A stretch of DNA of 64,000 nucleotides from an uncultured Eubacteriales bacterium (GTDB lineage Bacteria > Bacillota > Clostridia > Oscillospirales > CAG-272): contig CAKRQU010000004.1 of the NCBI GenBank assembly GCA_934394585.1, positions 16,634 to 80,633 of the forward strand, given 5' to 3'. The notes under the pieces were generated by a model, which saw only the letters and a program-made list of their open reading frames with translations, did no database searches and was not told the origin of the DNA. A program made the position numbers and the translations under genes. Positions 1 through 8,234 of this stretch are shown here, piece by piece. The first letter of the stretch is position 1. Each line of letters begins with the position of its first letter.

Positions 1-124
1 CGGGGCAGCGACTGCGGCTGAGATTATAAACAGTATATCCGCGTGCGACGAGAGCACGCGCCGTGCCGAGCCCTATTCCGCTTGATGCGCCGGTGACGAC
101 GGCTGTTTTCTTTTCATTTTCCAT
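1..124 (-). CDS. SDR-family oxidoreductase, N-terminus only (probable D-mannonate oxidoreductase)
   Basis: Only the first 41 codons are present; the gene runs off the left edge. The N-terminus MENEKKTAVVTGASSGIG carries the TGxxxGIG dinucleotide-binding loop (residues 10-18) of a short-chain dehydrogenase Rossmann fold, followed by an expected first helix and second strand. It starts two bases after the uxuA stop codon, so the two are almost certainly co-transcribed. In Firmicutes an SDR enzyme placed after uxuA usually interconverts D-fructuronate and D-mannonate using NAD(H). The family call is seen directly; the substrate is inferred only from this neighbour. Confidence 0.75.
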   Translation of the reverse strand, partial: MENEKKTAVVTGASSGIGLGTARALVARGYTVYNLSRSRCP

Positions 125-126
125 GA

Positions 127-1164
127 TTATTTCAGCTTTTCGAGGGTTTCCCATATACCGGCGATATACATTGCGCCGAGCGCTCTGTCATAAAGCCCGT
201 AGCCGGGTTTGCCCTGTTCGCCCCAGATCATTCTGCCATGATCGGGACGGAGATATCCGTCAAAACCGACATCGTGATAAGCTTTCATTATTTCCACCAC
301 ATCAAGCGAGCCGCAGGGAGAATAATGCCCGCTTTCTTCAAATCCGCCGTCATCGAGGATTTTTATATTGCGCACATGGGCGAAATGAATTCTTCCCATA
401 GCGCCGTATTTGCGTACCATCGCCGTATAATCATTTGCCTTTGTGCAGCCGAGGCTTCCGCTGCAAAGCGTAAGACCGTGGTGCTTGTCATCATAAAGCG
501 AAAGGAAACGGTCGATATTTTTCTCGTTTGTTATTATTCTCGGAATGCCGAAAATAGACCACGGCGGATCATCCGGATGTATAGCCATATTTACATTGTA
601 TTCCACGGCTACGGGCATTATTTCCTTTATAAAATATTCGAGATTTTGCCAGAGTCCCTCTTCGCCCAGCTCCTTGTATGCATCGATAAGCTCTTTCATT
701 TCGGAAGGCGAATATGAAGCATCCCAGCCGGGGAGAGCCAGCTTTGTGGGATCCATCTTTGCCACATCCTTTGTATAATAAACAAGCGCATTCGAGCCGT
801 CGGAAAGCGGCTGATCAAGACGCGAGCGCGTCCAGTCAAAAACAGGCATGAAATTATAGCATACGCATTTCACTCCCGCTTCTGCGACGCGGCGGATATT
901 TTCTTTATAATTATCTATATATTCCTGATAATTTCCGCGGCGGAGCTTTATATCCTCGTGGACGGGAATACTTTCTATTACCTCCATTTCGAGCCCTTTG
1001 TCATTACAGAGCTTTTTCAGACGCGCTATACTCTCGCGCGGCCATACTTTGCCCGGAGCTACATCATATACGGCGGTAACAGTACCCGTAATGCACGGGA
1101 TTTGTCTGATTTTGTCGAGTGTGACGGGGTCGCTTTCCCCATACCATCTGAATGTTATTTTCAA
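127..1164 (-). CDS. uxuA: Mannonate dehydratase UxuA, TTG start
   Basis: Dehydrates D-mannonate to 2-keto-3-deoxy-D-gluconate in hexuronate (glucuronate) catabolism; a cytosolic, metal-dependent TIM-barrel enzyme. The N-terminus KITFRWYGESDPVTLDKIRQ and the motifs AIHPDDPPW and CSGSLG are typical of UxuA. I place the start at a TTG (1162-1164) because the protein aligns with the family from there, a good AGGAG (complement of 1175-1179) lies 10 bases upstream, and the in-frame sequence further upstream is AT-rich leader. This gives 345 residues, the usual family length. It is followed two bases later by the SDR gene, forming a uxu operon. A candidate promoter lies at 1199-1227. No regulator is visible in the window. 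Confidence 0.95.
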   Translation of the reverse strand: MKITFRWYGESDPVTLDKIRQIPCITGTVTAVYDVAPGKVWPRESIARLKKLCNDKGLEMEVIESIPVHEDIKLRRGNYQEYIDNYKENIRRVAEAGVKCVCYNFMPVFDWTRSRLDQPLSDGSNALVYYTKDVAKMDPTKLALPGWDASYSPSEMKELIDAYKELGEEGLWQNLEYFIKEIMPVAVEYNVNMAIHPDDPPWSIFGIPRIITNEKNIDRFLSLYDDKHHGLTLCSGSLGCTKANDYTAMVRKYGAMGRIHFAHVRNIKILDDGGFEESGHYSPCGSLDVVEIMKAYHDVGFDGYLRPDHGRMIWGEQGKPGYGLYDRALGAMYIAGIWETLEKLK

Positions 1165-1198
1165 ATTCTGTATACTCCTTTCCGAATAATACATAATA

Positions 1199-1227
1199 AG
1201 ATTATTATAAATAATCCGATTTGTCAA
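1199..1227 (-). promoter_or_regulatory. Candidate promoter of uxuA
   Basis: On the minus strand TTGACA (1222-1227) is followed after 17 bases by TAATCT (1199-1204). The -35 is perfect and the -10 is weak, which fits a regulated catabolic promoter. The leader is about 30 nt long to the TTG start. Confidence 0.5.
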
Positions 1228-1391
1228 GACTTTTTCCCGCAAAAAACAAGGCAAAAAAATTTTTTTCGCATTTTTGAAATATTTGTGAGAAAAAATCGAT
1301 ATGCTTGCGACTAATAAACGTAAATCGCGATAAAAAGCGAAAATCAAATATCAAAATGAAAGCCGCAAAAAAGGCTTTCGGGAGGTTAATA

Positions 1392-2036
1392 ATGAAAAAA
1401 ATCTTATCTCTTATTCTCGTCGTAGGTATGCTCGCGGCTATGCTTGCTTCCTGCGGTAAAACAGACAAACCCGATTCCACATCCGCTACCACGGAAACAA
1501 CGGGAAAACCCGAAGAAATCAAAAATACCGATTATTCCGTAGAGGATCTGATGAATAAAATCATCGAAACCATCGGCGGTAAAGTGACTGAAATAGACGA
1601 ATACGACGGTTCCGAATTTGAAATAATGCTCACAGGTCCCCAGCATTTCAGCATAAGCAATGCAGACGAAGGCAAGTATTACAGCGGTATCTCCGAGAGC
1701 GCTTCCCTTGTCGAGGACGACGCAGTGTGGAACGAAAACGCCATGATGGGCGGCGATCCTTTTTCCATGGTTGTGGTAAAGCTGAAAAATGCCGCTGACG
1801 GCGACACAGTCAAAAACGAAGTTTTTGGCGGCGTTAATATGAGAAAATGGGTTTGCCGCAATGCCGACTATCTCATCACGGTAAATAACGGAAACTATGT
1901 TCTCATGGTTATGTGCTCCAAAGCAACATGCGAAAAAATAGCCGATGCTTTTGACAGCATTCTGGAAGAAACCTCCGGCAAACGCCTTGAAAAAGAATTC
2001 AGCATGGGCGATGACGACTTCTCGGTCGGTTTCTGA
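1392..2036 (+). CDS. Lipoprotein resembling DUF4358
   Basis: A 214-residue secreted lipoprotein. The start at 1392 is chosen for its GGGAGG ribosome site six bases upstream and because a signal peptide starts there: MKKIL, a hydrophobic run, then the lipobox LASC with Cys at about residue 20, followed by a Thr/Ser-rich linker. The mature part (roughly residues 45-195) is a small alpha/beta domain whose spacing and closing motif (a VLMVMCSKATCEKIADAF-like tail) resemble DUF4358 proteins, which have no known biochemical role. It is transcribed divergently from uxuA and precedes the O-acetylation pair by 163 bases, so a link to that pair is possible but unproven. Confidence 0.8.
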   Translation: MKKILSLILVVGMLAAMLASCGKTDKPDSTSATTETTGKPEEIKNTDYSVEDLMNKIIETIGGKVTEIDEYDGSEFEIMLTGPQHFSISNADEGKYYSGISESASLVEDDAVWNENAMMGGDPFSMVVVKLKNAADGDTVKNEVFGGVNMRKWVCRNADYLITVNNGNYVLMVMCSKATCEKIADAFDSILEETSGKRLEKEFSMGDDDFSVGF

Positions 2037-2199
2037 TAATTTTTAAATATACAGCCCAAAGCGGGCGTAAAAGACTACTGTGAAAAATCGCGATGCCAAT
2101 GAAAGCGTTTTCACAAAAAATCATGATAACTCCGCAATGAATATGCGGAAGACTTCGCTTGGTAAATCAACTACAATCAAGAAAGGTTAAAAAGAAAAT

Positions 2200-3615
2200 A
2201 TGGTCTTTTCAAGCTTACCTTTTCTCTATTACTTTCTCCCCGCAGTGCTTCTGCTCTATTTTATCGCACCGCGCAAAGTAAAAAATTACGTGCTTCTCGC
2301 TTTCAGCTTGTTCTTTTATTTTTACGGCGAAAAAAAGCTCGTGCTGCTGATGGTATTCACGGCGATGTGGGACTATCTCTGCTCGCGTTCCATTGACTTT
2401 TTCCGCCGCAGAAATAACAAAGTGATGCCGAAAGTATCGCTTATACTATCCCTGCTCGTCGATCTGGGACTGCTCTGCTATTTTAAATATACCGACTTTT
2501 TCATAGCTAATATAAATGCTATAGTGGGAACAAACATCCCTCTCCTGAAAATAGCTCTGCCGATAGGCATCAGCTTCTATACATTCCAGAGCCTGAGCTA
2601 TACTATAGACGTATACCGCGGAAATGTCCCCGTGCAGAAAAATCCCTTCACTTATGCCACTTATCTCACGCTTTTCCCCCAGCTCGTGGCGGGACCTATC
2701 GTCCGCTACTCCACGGTGGTGGATGAACTGCAAAACAGAACTCACTCCTTTGAAAAATTCTCTCAGGGTGCGCTCCGTTTCTGTGTGGGTCTGGCAAAGA
2801 AAGTGCTCATCGCAAACGTAATCGGCGAATTTTGCTCGAAATTCTCCGCTATAGGAGAAAAAACCGTAGTGCTCTACTGGCTCTATGCCGTAGCATACAG
2901 CCTGCAGATTTATTTCGATTTTTCCGGCTACAGCGATATGGCTATAGGTCTGGGCAAAATATTCGGATTTGAATTCTGCGAAAACTTCAATTACCCTTAT
3001 ATATCAAAAAGCATAGCCGAATTCTGGCGCCGCTGGCATATATCGCTGGGCAGCTGGTTCCGCGATTATATTTACATTCCGCTCGGCGGAAACCGCGTGA
3101 AATTCGGCAGATGGATATTCAATATATTCGTAGTATGGTTTATCACCGGTTTCTGGCACGGCGCGGGATGGAATTTCATCCTGTGGGGTCTTTTCTTCGG
3201 TGTACTGCTCGTACTCGAAAAGCTCTTTCTCAATAAATTTTTCTCAAAAATTCCCGCCGTTTTCTCGCATATATATGTCATCATCGCCGTGATGATAAGC
3301 TTTGTAATATTCTCCTGCAAAGATAATCTCGGCGGATTTTCGCAGGGACTTGCGCATATAGGCGCAATGTTTGGCGGAGCGGGCGTGAAATTCTGCTCAG
3401 CGGAAACGCTTTATTATCTGCGCGATTACGGCGTGGTGCTGATAGCCGCTATCATCGGCTCTACTCCGCTTGTCAGAAATACTGCGAAAAAGCTTTGCGA
3501 AAAATGCAGTGCCCTTGAATATGCCGCTCCCGTTGTAGTAGCCGCTATTCTGATAATCTGCACAGGCGAGCTTGTGGATTCCACATTCAATCCGTTCCTT
3601 TATTTCAATTTCTGA
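2200..3615 (+). CDS. MBOAT-family membrane O-acyltransferase (AlgI/DltB-like)
   Basis: A polytopic membrane protein of 471 residues, the normal size of AlgI-like MBOAT proteins. These pass an acetyl group across the membrane for O-acetylation of exported or cell-wall polysaccharide. Seen: many hydrophobic helices, the segment WRRWHISLGSWFRDYIY around His280, and the catalytic-type His320 in FITGFWHGAGWNF. It ends 13 bases before a DHHW-family protein, the standard partner that performs the outer-face transfer. The acceptor glycan is unknown, since no glycan-synthesis genes flank the pair. GAAAGG lies upstream of the start. Confidence 0.93.
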   Translation: MVFSSLPFLYYFLPAVLLLYFIAPRKVKNYVLLAFSLFFYFYGEKKLVLLMVFTAMWDYLCSRSIDFFRRRNNKVMPKVSLILSLLVDLGLLCYFKYTDFFIANINAIVGTNIPLLKIALPIGISFYTFQSLSYTIDVYRGNVPVQKNPFTYATYLTLFPQLVAGPIVRYSTVVDELQNRTHSFEKFSQGALRFCVGLAKKVLIANVIGEFCSKFSAIGEKTVVLYWLYAVAYSLQIYFDFSGYSDMAIGLGKIFGFEFCENFNYPYISKSIAEFWRRWHISLGSWFRDYIYIPLGGNRVKFGRWIFNIFVVWFITGFWHGAGWNFILWGLFFGVLLVLEKLFLNKFFSKIPAVFSHIYVIIAVMISFVIFSCKDNLGGFSQGLAHIGAMFGGAGVKFCSAETLYYLRDYGVVLIAAIIGSTPLVRNTAKKLCEKCSALEYAAPVVVAAILIICTGELVDSTFNPFLYFNF

Positions 3616-3628
3616 GGAGGTAAAAATA

Positions 3629-4750
3629 ATGGCAAAAACAAAAGTGAAAAATATAATAACCTCCGCGGTTTTCGTACTGATCATAGCTTTTCTTTCGATA
3701 GCGTGCCTTTTCCACAAACCAAACGATTATTCTTCATCCGAGAGAAGAAAGCTCGAGCAATTTCCGGAATTTTCTATGGAAAATGTGCTTTCCGGCAAGT
3801 TTTTCTCGAAATTTCAAACATACGCGGCAGATCAGTTTCCTATGCGTGAAGGCTTCCGCGAGATAAAATCGATTTCACGTTTTTATCTGCTCCATCGCAA
3901 AGAAAATAACGGTATATATATTTCAAACGGCGTCGCCGTAAAGAAAGAAACCAAAATAAATACAGACCGTCTTACATCAAATGTAAAGCTCTGGCAAAGC
4001 ATAGTGGAGAAATATTTCCCCGATTCCAATATTTATTACAGTGTTATACCCGATAAAAACTATTATGCCTCGGGAAACAAATATCCGCATTACAGCTATG
4101 ATGCATTTATGAATACCGTTTCTTCCAATGCTCCTTCCGGCGCAAAATATATCAATATATTTGACAGGCTCACCATTTCCGATTTCTATTCTACGGATAT
4201 CCACTGGAAACAGGAATGCATTTATTCCGTAGCCGAAAAAATAGCTCAGTCCATGGGCGCAAAAATAGATGCGGAAGGCAGTTACAAAATAGAAAACTGC
4301 GGCGATTTTTATGGTGTTTATTACGGTCAGAGCGCACTCCCCCTTTCCCCGGATACGCTGAATATACTGAAAAACAGCACCACCGATTCCGCAAAAGTTT
4401 ATCTCTACAGCTACAAAGACGGCAAATTTGTAAAAGATGAAACCGTGGTTTACAATCCTGAAGATCTTTCTTCAAATGACAGATATGATATATTCCTTTC
4501 CGGTCCGGAAGCGCTCGTGGAAATAGAAAATCCGAATAACAAAAACGGCAAAACCCTCTTTATATTCCGTGATTCTTTCGGTTCTTCCATCTCCCCCCTG
4601 CTCATATCCGGCTATGAACGCATAGTTCTCGCCGATACGAGATATATGTCCAGCGCGCTTCTTGCTCAGATAGGTCTGGATACACAGGGTGCTGCAGACG
4701 TGCTTTTCCTCTATACCACAACCACACTCAATGATACAGTAATGAGATAA
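3629..4750 (+). CDS. DHHW-family (AlgJ/AlgX-like) polysaccharide O-acetylation protein
   Basis: A 373-residue protein with one N-terminal membrane helix (about residues 9-28) and an outer SGNH-like domain. The motif TDIHWKQ (Asp190, His192) matches the acid/histidine pair of AlgJ/AlgX/DHHW proteins, and FRDSFGSS near residue 312 supplies the expected serine loop. The start at 3629 follows a strong GAGGAGG. It lies 13 bases after the MBOAT gene and is followed by an intrinsic terminator, so the two form one unit. Role: probably transfers acetyl groups received from the MBOAT protein to a surface polymer. The acceptor is not known. Confidence 0.9.
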   Translation: MAKTKVKNIITSAVFVLIIAFLSIACLFHKPNDYSSSERRKLEQFPEFSMENVLSGKFFSKFQTYAADQFPMREGFREIKSISRFYLLHRKENNGIYISNGVAVKKETKINTDRLTSNVKLWQSIVEKYFPDSNIYYSVIPDKNYYASGNKYPHYSYDAFMNTVSSNAPSGAKYINIFDRLTISDFYSTDIHWKQECIYSVAEKIAQSMGAKIDAEGSYKIENCGDFYGVYYGQSALPLSPDTLNILKNSTTDSAKVYLYSYKDGKFVKDETVVYNPEDLSSNDRYDIFLSGPEALVEIENPNNKNGKTLFIFRDSFGSSISPLLISGYERIVLADTRYMSSALLAQIGLDTQGAADVLFLYTTTTLNDTVMR

Positions 4751-4763
4751 TTTATGCAAAAAT

Positions 4764-4796
4764 AAAAAGGGATCCGCCACGCGGATTCCTTTTTTG
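4764..4796 (+). terminator. Intrinsic terminator of the O-acetylation operon
   Basis: A GC-rich hairpin (arms around 4769-4777 and 4781-4789, loop CAC) is followed by a T tract. Confidence 0.9.
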
Positions 4797-4860
4797 TTTT
4801 GCGTGCGCTTTTTGGTTCTTTTCGCAAAAAAGGAAGAAGCGGGCGGCAGTTGCGCACTTG

Positions 4861-5288
4861 TTTCTTTGTCGCCTCGCGGCGACCAGTGCGAACATACTGC
4901 CCCGACAGTCCAACCGTAGACTAAATCGGAAGTATGGTTCAGACCCCCGCTTAACGCAGACTTTAGTCTGTTCAGACCAGAACTAAGCCTTCCACAACTT
5001 GATGTCCATCAAGCCATGCTCGCTCCGTCGGAGTTTAGTCTACAGTGGAAAGTATAGGCAAACTTTCGGCGTGGCACCACCCACCCCGTCGAATCTGCTC
5101 GCTTTTTGCGGCGTATTTTGTTCGCACGCGCGGTATGGCTGATGATATGCAGGGAGATGAACTTGAAATTTTTGATTTGCTATCTGTAGCACATACTTGC
5201 CGCGCATTACTTCCCGCGGCTGACTCGACGGGGTGCGAGGTAGTTTGCAAAGGAGGGCGAGGAGCCTTCCTTTGATGACTTTTGCCGC
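4861..5288 (+). repeat. Dispersed 428-bp repeat, copy A
   Basis: Aligns nearly without gaps with copies B, C and D. It opens with a GTCGCC/GGCGAC hairpin and contains an 11-bp inverted pair (5082-5092 and 5225-5235) spanning 154 bp. Within that pair it has a small palindrome (GCTATCTGTAGC here, GCTATATATAGC in other copies). It ends in a very conserved 3' block containing CAAAGGAGGGCGAGGAGCC. It lies between the convergent DHHW gene and metK, inside their two terminators. Open frames exist on both strands but are broken in other copies, so it is judged non-coding. The 60 bases before and about 140 after it hold short hairpin modules also seen beside the other copies. Confidence 0.9.
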
Positions 5289-5443
5289 GCTTTTTGTCAG
5301 TGAAAAGCGCGACCCCCGTTTCTCCTTGCGGGAGAAAAAAACAATCCCTCCGTCGCGGCAAGCCGCGCCACCTCTGAACCCTCCTCTTGGTCACGCAAAA
5401 GTCCCACCTCGTTTCCTTTGGAGAGGAAAATAAAAGCATACAT

Positions 5444-5479
5444 AAAACAGGGCTTCCGAAAACCGAAAGCCCTGTTTTT
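5444..5479 (-). terminator. Terminator of metK (bidirectional)
   Basis: Inverted arms around ACAGGGCTT and AAGCCCTGT are flanked by A and T tracts on both sides, so it can end transcription leaving metK and any transcript crossing repeat A. Confidence 0.85.
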
Positions 5480-5484
5480 CATTC

Positions 5485-6666
5485 TCATTTTACCTTTTCA
5501 AGCAGCTTGTCTGCTATATCTATCTTCTCCCATTTTACGCCCAGCTCTTCTCTGCCGAAATGACCGAAAGCCGAAAGCTCGCGATAAATGGGCGCGCGAA
5601 GTCCGAAATAATCGATTATTGCCGCAGGGCGAAGATCCACTACCTCCGAAACAGCCGCCGCTATTTTTTCGTCCGCGCAGATTCCCGTTCCGAATGTATT
5701 TACATTCACGCAAAGAGGCGTTGCGACGCCTATCGCATAAGCTATCTGCACCTCGCATTTCTTTGCGATGCCTGCCGCTACGATATTTTTGGCTATGTAT
5801 CTCGCGGCGTAGCACGCGCTTCTGTCCACCTTGGTGGGATCTTTTCCGGAGAAAGCGCCGCCGCCGTGCCTGCCGTAGCCGCCGTAAGTATCCACTATTA
5901 TTTTGCGTCCCGTGAGTCCGCTGTCGCCATCGGGACCGCCCACAACAAATCTTCCCGTGGGATTTACAAAAATCTCGGTCTTGTCATCGATATATTTTGC
6001 CGGCACCACGGGCTCTATCACATATTTTATGATATCGCGGCGAATCTGTTCGAGCGAAACATCCGCGCTGTGCTGAGAAGAAACCACGATATTTGCCAGT
6101 CGGACTACCTTGTCGCCTTCATATTCCACAGTCACCTGCGTTTTGCCGTCGGGACGAAGATACGGCAGTGTGCCGTTTTTCCTCACCTCGGTAAGCTTTT
6201 TCGAAAGCTCATTTGCCAGCACATAGCCGAAAGGCATATAGCACGGCGTTTCATCGCAGGCAAAACCGAACATCATGCCCTGGTCGCCAGCGCCCGTCTT
6301 TTCATAAACACTGTCGTCGCCTTCTTTTGCCTCGAGCGAATTGTCCACGCCGAGCGCTATATCGGGCGACTGCCTGTGAATTTTGTTTATCACCGTGCAG
6401 GTATCGGCGCAAAAACCGCAATCGGGATAGATATATCCTATATCGCGTACCGCATCGCGCACTATCTTTTCTATATTGATTTCCGCCTTCGTGGTGATCT
6501 CGCCCATTACCATCACAAGATCGGTCGTAGCGCATGTTTCGCACGCTACGCGTGCCATCGGATCCACTTCATAAATAGCGTCGAGCACGCTGTCGGAAAT
6601 TCTGTCACAAACCTTGTCGGGATGCCCCGGCGTCACAGATTCTGTAGCAAAAAATTTTCTTTCCAT
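5485..6666 (-). CDS. metK: S-adenosylmethionine synthetase
   Basis: Makes S-adenosylmethionine from methionine and ATP in the cytosol. The 393-residue protein has the family signature [12 protein letters not shown] near the N-terminus (ATP-binding His at about residue 14), the acidic [14 protein letters not shown] region, and [25 protein letters not shown], the glycine-rich segment of MetK. The length is typical. It lies downstream of a SAM-I riboswitch with a terminator platform and its own strong promoter, so it is expected to be shut off when SAM is plentiful. A bidirectional terminator follows at 5444-5479. GAGGAATA precedes the ATG. Confidence 0.98.
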   Translation of the reverse strand: MERKFFATESVTPGHPDKVCDRISDSVLDAIYEVDPMARVACETCATTDLVMVMGEITTKAEINIEKIVRDAVRDIGYIYPDCGFCADTCTVINKIHRQSPDIALGVDNSLEAKEGDDSVYEKTGAGDQGMMFGFACDETPCYMPFGYVLANELSKKLTEVRKNGTLPYLRPDGKTQVTVEYEGDKVVRLANIVVSSQHSADVSLEQIRRDIIKYVIEPVVPAKYIDDKTEIFVNPTGRFVVGGPDGDSGLTGRKIIVDTYGGYGRHGGGAFSGKDPTKVDRSACYAARYIAKNIVAAGIAKKCEVQIAYAIGVATPLCVNVNTFGTGICADEKIAAAVSEVVDLRPAAIIDYFGLRAPIYRELSAFGHFGREELGVKWEKIDIADKLLEKVK

Positions 6667-6706
6667 TTTATATTCCTCTTTGTTTTTATTTTCGTCTTAT
6701 ACCAAA

Positions 6707-6738
6707 TAAAAAGCCCTCGGGTTTATCCCCCGAGGGCG
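6707..6738 (-). terminator. Regulated terminator of the SAM-I riboswitch
   Basis: A GCCCTCGGG/CCCGAGGGC stem followed on the minus strand by a U tract lies between the aptamer and metK. This is the expression platform: SAM binding is expected to favour this hairpin. Confidence 0.88.
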
Positions 6739-6756
6739 AGCATACAATACTTTTTG

Positions 6757-6838
6757 CTCATCTATCGGGAATTGGCACCTTGTAAAAAACAGGTTGCCGG
6801 GCTTCATCGGGCCAGTCCCTCCGCCACTCTTGATAAGA
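6757..6838 (-). ncRNA. SAM-I (S-box) riboswitch aptamer
   Basis: The minus strand reads CTTATCAAGAG, then GGAGGGACTGGCCC, GATGAAGCCCGGCAACC and GGTGCCAATTCC, the conserved S-box core in the correct order. P1 closes between CTTATC and GATGAG. It lies between a strong promoter and a terminator hairpin in front of metK, which is exactly where this riboswitch class is expected. Confidence 0.97.
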
Positions 6839-6845
6839 CTATATA

Positions 6846-6874
6846 AGTATACAGTATATATCGGATTTTGTCAA
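6846..6874 (-). promoter_or_regulatory. Promoter of the SAM-I riboswitch/metK transcript
   Basis: Minus-strand TTGACA (6869-6874), a 17-base spacer, then TATACT (6846-6851). It starts 8 bases beyond the stop codon of the upstream membrane-protein gene, so metK has its own start even if ribU transcripts read through. Confidence 0.88.
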
Positions 6875-6881
6875 TAGTTTT

Positions 6882-7349
6882 TTAAAAAAGTCCTATTATA
6901 AATTTTACGAGCTGCGAGCCGAATGTCATGATAAGCCCCGCCGTCAATACGCCGGCACATATAGAAATTATCGCTTTTTTCTTCGACATGCCGAAAACGG
7001 AAGCGACAAGAGCACCTGTCCACGCGCCCGTGCCGGGGAGCGGTATTGCCACGAAAACATAAAGTCCCCATGTGGCATATTTTTCTATTTTCTCTCTGTT
7101 TTTCTCCGCCTTTTCATAAAGCCAGTTTGAAATTTTCACGAATAATTTCACTTTGCAGCCACGCATCCATTTCAGTATGGCGTTTATAAAAAGGAGAATG
7201 AACGGGACGGGTACGCAATTACCTACGATTGAAACTATAAGTGTCCAGTGCCACGGGAGTCCCATTGCCGTGCCTATCGGAACAGCGCCGCGAAGCTCTA
7301 TTATCGGCACCATCGAGATAAAGAACACATATAGATATTTTTTAAGCAT
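6882..7349 (-). CDS. Small multi-drug export family membrane protein (COG2426)
   Basis: A 155-residue integral membrane protein. It opens with a hydrophobic segment and the family-typical MVPIIELRGAVPIG motif, continues through a positively charged loop (KNREKIEKYATWG) and ends with IPLPGTGAWTGALVAS and a final helix. These features identify the small multi-drug export family (Pfam Sm_multidrug_ex). Despite the family name, transport function is weakly supported in general. It begins 7 bases after ribU, so it is probably translated from the FMN-riboswitch-controlled message. No terminator separates it from the metK promoter. Confidence 0.85.
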   Translation of the reverse strand: MLKKYLYVFFISMVPIIELRGAVPIGTAMGLPWHWTLIVSIVGNCVPVPFILLFINAILKWMRGCKVKLFVKISNWLYEKAEKNREKIEKYATWGLYVFVAIPLPGTGAWTGALVASVFGMSKKKAIISICAGVLTAGLIMTFGSQLVKFIIGLF

Positions 7350-7356
7350 AAAGCCC

Positions 7357-7950
7357 TCATTTTCTGCCCTTGATTATGGGCGAGAGTTTTTTATATATCG
7401 GAAGCGAAATCGCAAATGTCACCATGCCTTTTATAAAAGTGAAAGGCATATTGAAAATGAAAAGCGCCTGCCAGAGATTTCGTATGTTGGGGTTCACCGC
7501 CTGATAAAGACCGAGAACCATTTCGCTTTTCCAGCCTATCAGCGAAAAAAGCGGATATATTATAAAATAATTTGAAAAAACGCCTGCCACAGCCATGGTA
7601 ACTGCGGCGATAAGAGCCGCTGCGGCAGCGCCTTTTCTCGTTTTGTGATGCTTATATATCGTGCCTGCAGTGACAGCGAAAATAAAGCTGAGAATGAAAT
7701 TTGAAAGCTCACCCACACCGCCCGTAGTGGTAAAAATAAGATTTATCAGATTTTTTATCAGCGCCACAGCGGCACCGCCGAGCGGACCTATCGCAAATGA
7801 AGCGATGAGCACCGGAAGCTCGGAAAAATCAAATTTGATAAAGCTCGGCATCAGCGGAACATTGAAGCTGAGCATCATGAGTACAGCCGCCACAGCGGAA
7901 AAAACAGCCGTAACGGTGATATAGCGCAAAGATATACCTTTGGTTTTCAT
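7357..7950 (-). CDS. ribU: Riboflavin ECF transporter substrate-binding subunit RibU
   Basis: The S component of an energy-coupling-factor transporter that captures riboflavin. The 197-residue, about six-helix protein has the features of RibU: FDFSELPVLIASFAIGPLGGAA, then KNLINLIFTTTGGVGELSN, and a C-terminal basic tail. An FMN riboswitch directly upstream confirms the substrate class. The ATPase and T subunits are not in this window and are presumably shared. The ribosome site AGAGGTG (complement of 7958-7964) lies in the 3' strand of riboswitch stem P1, so FMN binding should block translation. Followed closely by the small multi-drug export gene. Confidence 0.95.
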   Translation of the reverse strand: MKTKGISLRYITVTAVFSAVAAVLMMLSFNVPLMPSFIKFDFSELPVLIASFAIGPLGGAAVALIKNLINLIFTTTGGVGELSNFILSFIFAVTAGTIYKHHKTRKGAAAAALIAAVTMAVAGVFSNYFIIYPLFSLIGWKSEMVLGLYQAVNPNIRNLWQALFIFNMPFTFIKGMVTFAISLPIYKKLSPIIKGRK

Positions 7951-7961
7951 TTTTATACACC

Positions 7962-8075
7962 TCTTTTTTCATCCGGACTTTTACCGTCGGTCAGAGAATC
8001 GCACTCTGTCAGGCATTTTTGCCGCGCGGACTTTTACCGCCGATATGGAATTTCACCATTCCCCCAAAGATTGTA
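7962..8075 (-). ncRNA. FMN riboswitch (RFN element) controlling ribU
   Basis: The minus strand contains GGTGAAATTCC, TATCGGCGGTAAAAGTC, two further hairpins, and GACGGTAAAAGTCCGGATG, the conserved RFN segments in order. P1 can form between UCUUU at the 5' end and AAAGA at the 3' end; the latter overlaps the ribU ribosome site. No separate terminator is seen between aptamer and gene, so control is probably translational. Confidence 0.95.
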
Positions 8076-8156
8076 TTCGGGAAAATTTCCCGATATCATA
8101 TTTTATACAAAAGTATCATTTGGATTTTATGCCGCAATGATACAAAATATTACGAA

Positions 8157-8191
8157 AATAAAAGTTTCGGGGCGGATATCCGCCCCGAAAC
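8157..8191 (-). terminator. Terminator of the str operon after tuf
   Basis: A perfect 28-bp palindrome (8164-8191) with 14-bp arms beginning GTTTCGGGG is followed on the minus strand by a T-rich run. It separates tuf from the FMN-riboswitch transcript. Confidence 0.93.
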
Positions 8192-8234
8192 AGACAAAAG
8201 TCAATTTACAAAACCGATATTCTGCGATAAATAC

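Noticed and set aside
5035..5439. Arg/Ser-rich frames in the 428-bp repeats (also in copies B, C and D)
   Set aside because: The frames shift or stop in other copies, and conservation follows bases and inverted arms rather than codons.
5560..6846. A 428-codon frame opposite metK
   Set aside because: It is a reverse-frame shadow extending through the SAM-I riboswitch; the metK motifs are unmistakable.
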